A DNA stretch of 9,886 bases from JBNJEM01 sp051745935 (GTDB lineage: Bacteria; Planctomycetota; Planctomycetia; Pirellulales; Pirellulaceae). Positions 7,282 through 9,886 of the stretch are shown here, one piece after another. The stretch spans positions 1-9,886 of the forward strand of contig JBNJEM010000273.1 of NCBI GenBank assembly GCA_051745935.1. The letters are read 5' to 3'. A program made the translations under genes and the position numbers. The notes under the pieces were generated by a model that saw only the letters and a list, made by a program, of their open reading frames with translations, was not told the origin of the DNA and searched no databases. Positions within the stretch are counted from its first letter, which is position 1; the number at the start of each line of letters is the position of its first letter.

Positions 7282-7356
7282 GCCCCGAAGGGGCACAACA
7301 AATCAGCCCAGGGCCCAGCGAAGCGGCGTGCAGCCGCGAGCGACGCCCTGGGTTGA
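7282..7356. repeat. REP-like palindromic element with nested hairpins
   Basis: Hairpin 1: GCCCC (7282-7286) pairs with GGGGC (7290-7294) over a GAA loop. Hairpin 2: TCAGCCCAGGGC (7303-7314) pairs with GCCCTGGGTTGA (7345-7356), 12 base pairs with one G-T. Inside its loop GCGGC (7323-7327) pairs with GCCGC (7333-7337). The reading GAQQISPG across it matches sequence that I recall as frequent in planctomycete intergenic DNA. Being GC-rich, palindromic and in the same window as a RAYT remnant, it fits a REP-type element. Copy number cannot be judged from one window. Confidence 0.6.
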
Positions 7357-7456
7357 TAAGTACCCCAATCCCGAGAGCCCTGCGAATTACCCAGAATTGC
7401 CTATTCATTTATGAGACATTTTTGCCGAATATGTATCGTAGAACATAACAAAAACG

Positions 7457-7484
7457 TTGACATTTGGCTCTTATATGATACGAT
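7457..7484 (+). promoter_or_regulatory. Sigma70-type promoter of the Fic operon
   Basis: TTGACA at 7457-7462 is a consensus -35 box. TACGAT at 7479-7484 is a -10 box after 16 bases. Transcription would start near 7491, leaving a leader of about 30 bases with GGGAG (7511-7515) before the ATG at 7523. The overlapping ATATGATACGAT stretch could also place an operator for autorepression by the downstream HTH protein, which is an inference. Confidence 0.65.
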
Positions 7485-7522
7485 TACTGTGCCGACAGGG
7501 GCGCAAATTTGGGAGAGCGAAC

Positions 7523-7891
7523 ATGTTTGCGGAATTAGATATTCGCCGCCGGGAGCTCGGAGTTTCCTATGAAGCGCTCGCTCGCATGAGCGGTGTGTCA
7601 CGGGCAACAGTCTGGCGTATTTTGCATGGCGATGAGTCCGCAACCTTTGCGAATGTGAGGCGGGTTGCCGAGGCACTGGATGTGAAAATAGGGGAGTTCG
7701 TCCCACGATCAACCAGCCATGAATATCGGAAGAGGCAGGCGCAGGAAAAAGCTCGCCGCCTGGTCGGCCATGCGCAGGCAACGGCCGCACTTGAGGCGCA
7801 GGGCGTCCCTGAGGCTCTGCTAGGCGAACTCCAGGAGCAAACGGCGTGTGAACTTATGGCTGGCCCCTCCCGGAGGATCTGGTCTTCATGA
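7523..7891 (+). CDS. XRE-type helix-turn-helix protein, mobile mystery protein A-like (putative antitoxin/regulator)
   Basis: Residues 4-60 form a Cro/C1-type DNA-binding domain: DIRRRELGVSYEALARMSGV is helix 1-2, SRATVWRILHG is the recognition helix, and NVRRVAEALDVKIGEFVPRS is the closing helix. The C-terminal half (HEYRKRQAQEKARRLVGHAQ, then ...ELQEQTACELMAGPSRRIWS) is helical. It resembles the tail of mobile mystery protein A (TIGR02612 as I recall it), a family always found directly upstream of a Fic protein. The ATG at 7523 is preferred: GGGAG lies 7 bases upstream and the protein begins exactly at the domain. The longer frame to 7457 would start inside the promoter. The stop overlaps the next ATG (ATGA, 7888-7891), indicating translational coupling. 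A segment T87-A-A-L-E91-A comes close to the Fic-inhibitory motif (S/T)xxxE(G/N). The likely role is to hold the Fic enzyme inactive and repress the shared promoter. Confidence 0.85.
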   Translation: MFAELDIRRRELGVSYEALARMSGVSRATVWRILHGDESATFANVRRVAEALDVKIGEFVPRSTSHEYRKRQAQEKARRLVGHAQATAALEAQGVPEALLGELQEQTACELMAGPSRRIWSS

Positions 7892-8493
7892 TGGGGGCGT
7901 TCGGGCCAGACATTCCAGGCGAAACACCGATTGACGATATCTCGGATTTGATCCCTCCGCTGAGAACAAGGGAGGAGCTCAATAGGTGGGAAATCTGGAA
8001 CATTGCAAAGGCGATCACCAAATACCTTTCCGCACGGCCGACGAAGAGAACGGCGCCCTTTGATGACTATGGTTGGTTCCTAAAGCTGCACAAAGAGATG
8101 TTTTGCGATGTCTGGAGGTATGCAGGCAGAATTCGCAGCACCGACTTAAACATTGGAGTCCCTGCGCATTCTGTCAGTGCAGATCTTTGGGGACTCACGA
8201 AGGATTTGGCGTGCTGGCAGGAGAACTGGGGCGACGTGTACGAGATTGCTGCTTGGCTGCATCACCGCGCCGTCTACATCCACCCGTTCTACAACGGCAA
8301 CGGCCGTTGGGCGAGACTCCTCACCAACATATGGCTAATGCAACGGGGGCACCCGATCGTTCAATGGCCAGAAGCGAACATCTCTGCAGGCACAAGTCCG
8401 ATCAGATGCCGGTACCTTGAGGCCCTGCGATCGGCGGACGGGGGCGACAAATCGCCGCTAATTCAATTGCATCGCGAACTGGGGCAACCCTGA
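7888..8493 (+). CDS. Fic-domain protein, mobile mystery protein B-like
   Basis: Fic enzymes usually move AMP or another nucleotide part onto Ser/Thr/Tyr of a target protein. Residues 25-75 are the helical N-terminal part (TREELNRWEIWNIAKAITKY, FLKLHKEMFCDVWRYAGRIR). The core motif is H132-P-F-Y-N136-G-N-G-R140-WAR143. The catalytic His, the GNG anion loop and both Arg are present, but the usual Asp/Glu before GNG is Asn136. That Asn, the MFCDVWRYAG and NIGVP segments, and the C-terminal RYLEALRSADGGDKSPLIQL all fit mobile mystery protein B (TIGR02613 as I recall). It overlaps the HTH gene by four bases; GGAGG at 7872-7876 serves either ATG 7888 or ATG 7891. The length of 201 residues is normal and the gene is intact. 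A strong terminator follows nine bases after the stop codon. Target and toxicity are unknown. The pair behaves in genomes as a sporadic mobile module, like toxin-antitoxin systems. Confidence 0.92.
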   Translation: MMGAFGPDIPGETPIDDISDLIPPLRTREELNRWEIWNIAKAITKYLSARPTKRTAPFDDYGWFLKLHKEMFCDVWRYAGRIRSTDLNIGVPAHSVSADLWGLTKDLACWQENWGDVYEIAAWLHHRAVYIHPFYNGNGRWARLLTNIWLMQRGHPIVQWPEANISAGTSPIRCRYLEALRSADGGDKSPLIQLHRELGQP

Positions 8494-8501
8494 TTATAGT
8501 A

Positions 8502-8534
8502 CCCCCGGCCGGCTTATCCGACCGGGGGCTTTTT
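8502..8534 (+). terminator. Rho-independent terminator of the Fic operon
   Basis: CCCCCGGCCGG (8502-8512) pairs with CCGACCGGGGG (8518-8528), an 11-bp stem with one C-A mismatch, loop CTTAT, followed by C and TTTTT (8530-8534). It starts nine bases after the Fic stop. Confidence 0.9.
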
Positions 8535-8700
8535 CATGCGCCTCAGTGACAACACTGCATCATAGGGAAGGAAGTCTGGTCAGGAAGGCAAATAGAAGCG
8601 GAATTCTGAGTACGATTACGAGCACGAGCACCAATGACAAATGACCCAGCCGCATCGCCGGTCACACACGCAACCGGCTGGCTGCGGCCGGACGGAACGG

Positions 8701-8727
8701 AAAAAAGGGGCGCGTTTTGCAGGCGCC
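8701..8727 (-). terminator. Rho-independent terminator of the minus-strand membrane-protein operon
   Basis: Read on the minus strand, GGCGC (8727-8723) and GCGCC (8713-8709) form a 5-bp stem over a 9-base loop, followed by CC and a run of six T (8706-8701). It lies about 155 bases after the last stop of the operon and directly after the larger hairpin, which could act with it. Confidence 0.65.
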
Positions 8728-8766
8728 TCGCCAGTTCTCGCTGCCACCGGCGGCGAGAACTGGCGA
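8728..8766. repeat. Near-perfect 18-bp-arm hairpin
   Basis: TCGCCAGTTCTCGCTGCC (8728-8745) pairs with the complementary arm at 8749-8766 over a 3-base ACC loop; the only imperfection is one T-G wobble (8742/8752). A protein-coding explanation is absent. It may be a REP/REPIN-type repeat, a transcript-stabilising 3' hairpin for the minus operon, or part of its terminator. Confidence 0.85.
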
Positions 8767-8881
8767 CGACAAGGGCAACTCAGACGGCCTCCATCTGGGC
8801 CACGACGCGTGTACCGCGAGCAGACAGCGTATACGGACCACCGCGCGTCGATTTGACCACATAAGAACGCTGTTCCACCCG

Positions 8882-9070
8882 CTACCAAATCTTCAGCTTC
8901 CACCCCAGGAGAAAACCGAGCCCGAAGGCCCAGTAGGCCACCACTTCAGGTCGTTCTCGGGCGTATTCCTTGAAAATGGTCAAGGCCGCTTCCGAGGCCG
9001 TTAGCTCTGGATCCGCCACAATCTTACGGTAACGATTTCGTTCCGCCTGTTCACCCAATTGTTCACTCAT
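8882..9070 (-). CDS. Small single-pass membrane protein, third gene of a YqjD/YqjE-like operon
   Basis: This is a 62-residue protein: a soluble charged half (MSEQLGEQAERNRYRKIVAD, ELTASEAALTIFKEY) and a C-terminal membrane helix EVVAYWAFGLGFLLGWKLKI with a basic end. The layout, in which an amphipathic helix is followed by '(A/R)E(R/N)PEVV...GFxLGWKLK', resembles the tail-anchored DUF883/YqjD type, but I do not recognise a named family. It lies 56 bases after the YqjE-like gene and probably shares its transcript. The ATG at 9070 is preceded by a purine-rich GAGAGCGAGAG. It may be an inner-membrane or ribosome-associated envelope protein, by analogy only. Confidence 0.7.
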   Translation of the reverse strand: MSEQLGEQAERNRYRKIVADPELTASEAALTIFKEYARERPEVVAYWAFGLGFLLGWKLKIW

Positions 9071-9126
9071 GCTCTCGCTCTCTTGTGCTCGTTGCAGTAC
9101 GGTTTACATGGATACATCAATGGCCG

Positions 9127-9576
9127 CTACACTCGTTCTCGGGTTCGGTATTCCCGCGCCGATTGTCTCACGGCCGTTTTTAACGAAGCCAAATTTGCTC
9201 CCATTTCATTTTTGCTCCGCCTAAAGGACGTGGCGACAGTCTTTCCGATGCGCCAGCCGGCGTACCCGGTCCCGGTGGTGAGCAGCAGCCCGACGAGCGT
9301 ACTTATCAATAGTGCCGCGCCCTCGGATAAAGCCGTCCACTCACTCAGCAGAGCGCTCAAGGTCAACAGTACGATGACCGCGGTGGCGATGGCAAATCCC
9401 ATGGCGATCCCGAACAGGGCAACGCAGAGGACGAAGAACCTGACACTTCTTTCCGCGTCGACCTTGAACAACTGAACCTGTAATTCGCCCAGGTCGAACA
9501 GTCCGTTCAATAGCTGGCCCAAATCATGTGCGGCTCTCGCCGGCGGGGCGGAGCGCGAACCATTGGATTCACTCAT
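9127..9576 (-). CDS. YqjE-like / holin-superfamily (PF07332-type) membrane protein
   Basis: This is a 149-residue protein with a polar N-terminus (MSESNGSRSAPPARAAHDLG), an amphipathic helix (GLFDLGELQVQLFKVDAERS), a membrane hairpin of two helices (about 46-75, FFVLCVALFGIAMGFAIATA; about 86-110, GAALLISTLVGLLLTTGTGY) and a basic C-terminal tail. This is the layout of YqjE and of the 'phage holin 3_6' family, which despite the name are mostly housekeeping envelope proteins that travel with YqjD. The ATG at 9576 starts two bases after the upstream gene's TAG (9579-9581), which indicates tight coupling. A GTG at 9600 would overlap that gene and is less likely. The protein probably sits in the inner membrane; no enzymatic residues are visible. 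Confidence 0.82.
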   Translation of the reverse strand: MSESNGSRSAPPARAAHDLGQLLNGLFDLGELQVQLFKVDAERSVRFFVLCVALFGIAMGFAIATAVIVLLTLSALLSEWTALSEGAALLISTLVGLLLTTGTGYAGWRIGKTVATSFRRSKNEMGANLASLKTAVRQSAREYRTRERV

Positions 9577-9578
9577 TG

Positions 9579-9881
9579 CTATTTCCGTTTCACCCACCAC
9601 CCGAGCGCAGCGCCCGCGAGCACCGCTGTGGTGAGAAAAATCACTGGATATCTGCCCACAATCCGTCCGCCCTTGTTCGCGATCCGATAGTTTCCCCTGC
9701 CGGTATCGTGCTGCAAATCAGCATTACCGCCGACTGGATCAGGTGGTCGCAACTGGATCGGTCGGTCAAATGCGCACGTCACATTGGCGGTGTCGCTGCG
9801 GCAATGTGTCACTTCATGTGGGACCGGGATGAAAATCGCCGGTGTTTTTACTGCTTCGGTGACCGGCAGTAGATGAATCAA
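9579..9881 (-). CDS. Tail-anchored small protein, YqjD/DUF883-like C-terminus; start uncertain
   Basis: The C-terminus GRIVGRYPVIFLTTAVLAGA followed by ALGWWVKRK is a membrane helix with a basic end, as in YqjD/ElaB-type (DUF883) proteins, and the next gene is YqjE-like, the usual partner. The N-terminal part is odd. There is no ATG in frame; an in-frame TGA lies at 9882-9884, and the frame as drawn would start on ATT at 9881. GTG codons at 9812 (giving 77 residues) or 9782 (67 residues) are the plausible starts. The residues before the helix (CAFDRPIQLRPPDPVGGN) do not show the charged amphipathic helix normal for DUF883. Either this is a shortened relative, or the 5' end is disturbed by a frameshift close to the window edge. 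Confidence 0.6.
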   Translation of the reverse strand: MIHLLPVTEAVKTPAIFIPVPHEVTHCRSDTANVTCAFDRPIQLRPPDPVGGNADLQHDTGRGNYRIANKGGRIVGRYPVIFLTTAVLAGAALGWWVKRK

Positions 9882-9886
9882 ACAAA

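Larger units (their letters stand above)
7138..7522. other. Spacer carrying a REP-like element and the promoter of the Fic operon
   Basis: No gene is seen. The spacer holds (GAATTCT)2-GAA at 7200-7216, a double-hairpin palindromic element at 7282-7356, an AT-rich stretch from about 7380 and a sigma70-like promoter at 7457-7484. A frame beginning inside the -35 box is rejected as the start of the regulator. Confidence 0.6.
8535..8881. other. Spacer between two converging operons; no gene
   Basis: Frames here are short and Arg/Thr-rich with no family signal. The stretch contains a six-base-periodic run at 8608-8631 (GAG TAC GAT TAC GAG CAC GAG CAC), a minus-strand terminator at 8701-8727 and a large hairpin at 8728-8766. 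It separates the plus-strand Fic operon from the minus-strand membrane-protein operon. Confidence 0.6.

Noticed and set aside
6592..7296. 234-codon minus-strand frame opposite the SHD1-like gene
   Set aside because: His/Arg-rich antisense translation with no family signal; the plus frame shows a recognisable module.
7457..7522. Upstream extension of the HTH protein to 7457
   Set aside because: The start would be the TTG of the -35 box TTGACA; the ATG at 7523 has a ribosome binding site and begins at the domain edge.
9127..9576. Phage holin, implying a prophage
   Set aside because: The family name includes 'holin', but the neighbours are YqjD-like envelope proteins and no phage gene is present.
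1..9886. CRISPR array
   Set aside because: No set of regularly spaced repeats of 20-40 bases exists in the window; the repeats found are paired arms or short tandem copies.

Overview
The window looks like a piece of a planctomycete chromosome (Planctomycetota, perhaps Pirellulales). This rests on a secreted formylglycine sulfatase, a Tat-exported aldo/keto reductase, a protein with an SHD1-like N-terminal module, a degenerate REP-type (Y1/RAYT) transposase, and GC-rich coding DNA with long spacers. The taxonomic call comes from family content only; no rRNA or tRNA is present.

Layout. 1-435 (+) is the C-terminal end of an unidentified, possibly beta-propeller protein. 502-1935 (+) is an intact exported sulfatase. 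It overlaps or abuts 1943-2704 (+), a prolyl oligopeptidase gene that has lost its middle by an in-frame deletion, including the catalytic Ser and Asp. 2713-3454 (-) holds two broken genes read in the opposite direction: the last two membrane helices of a CopB-type P1B ATPase and, in the same frame after one TGA, an unidentified ORF with a probable 1-base frameshift near its end. 3455-4086 is a long spacer with a tandem 10-bp repeat and a small palindrome. 4087-5085 (+) is an intact Tat-exported aldo/keto reductase. 5086-6303 is mostly non-coding and contains a RAYT transposase remnant (-). 6304-7137 (+) is an SHD1-like protein with no credible start codon or signal peptide.

7138-7522 contains a REP-like double hairpin and then a good sigma70-type promoter. 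The promoter drives a two-gene operon, 7523-8493 (+): an XRE-type helix-turn-helix regulator and a Fic-domain protein, overlapping by ATGA. I recognise these as the 'mobile mystery protein A / B' pair. The operon is closed by a strong rho-independent terminator, so it is a self-contained toxin-antitoxin-like islet. Beyond it lie an 18-bp-arm hairpin and a minus-strand terminator. The last part, 8882-9886 (-), is an operon of small membrane proteins resembling the YqjD/YqjE (DUF883 and holin-like) envelope set.

Overall, a stretch of about 4 kb (2.5-6.5 kb) is rich in gene remains: deletion, truncation, frameshift and a dead transposase. Just after it sits the intact mobile-mystery Fic module, bracketed by palindromic repeats. 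That module and the decay zone are the parts most worth a second look.
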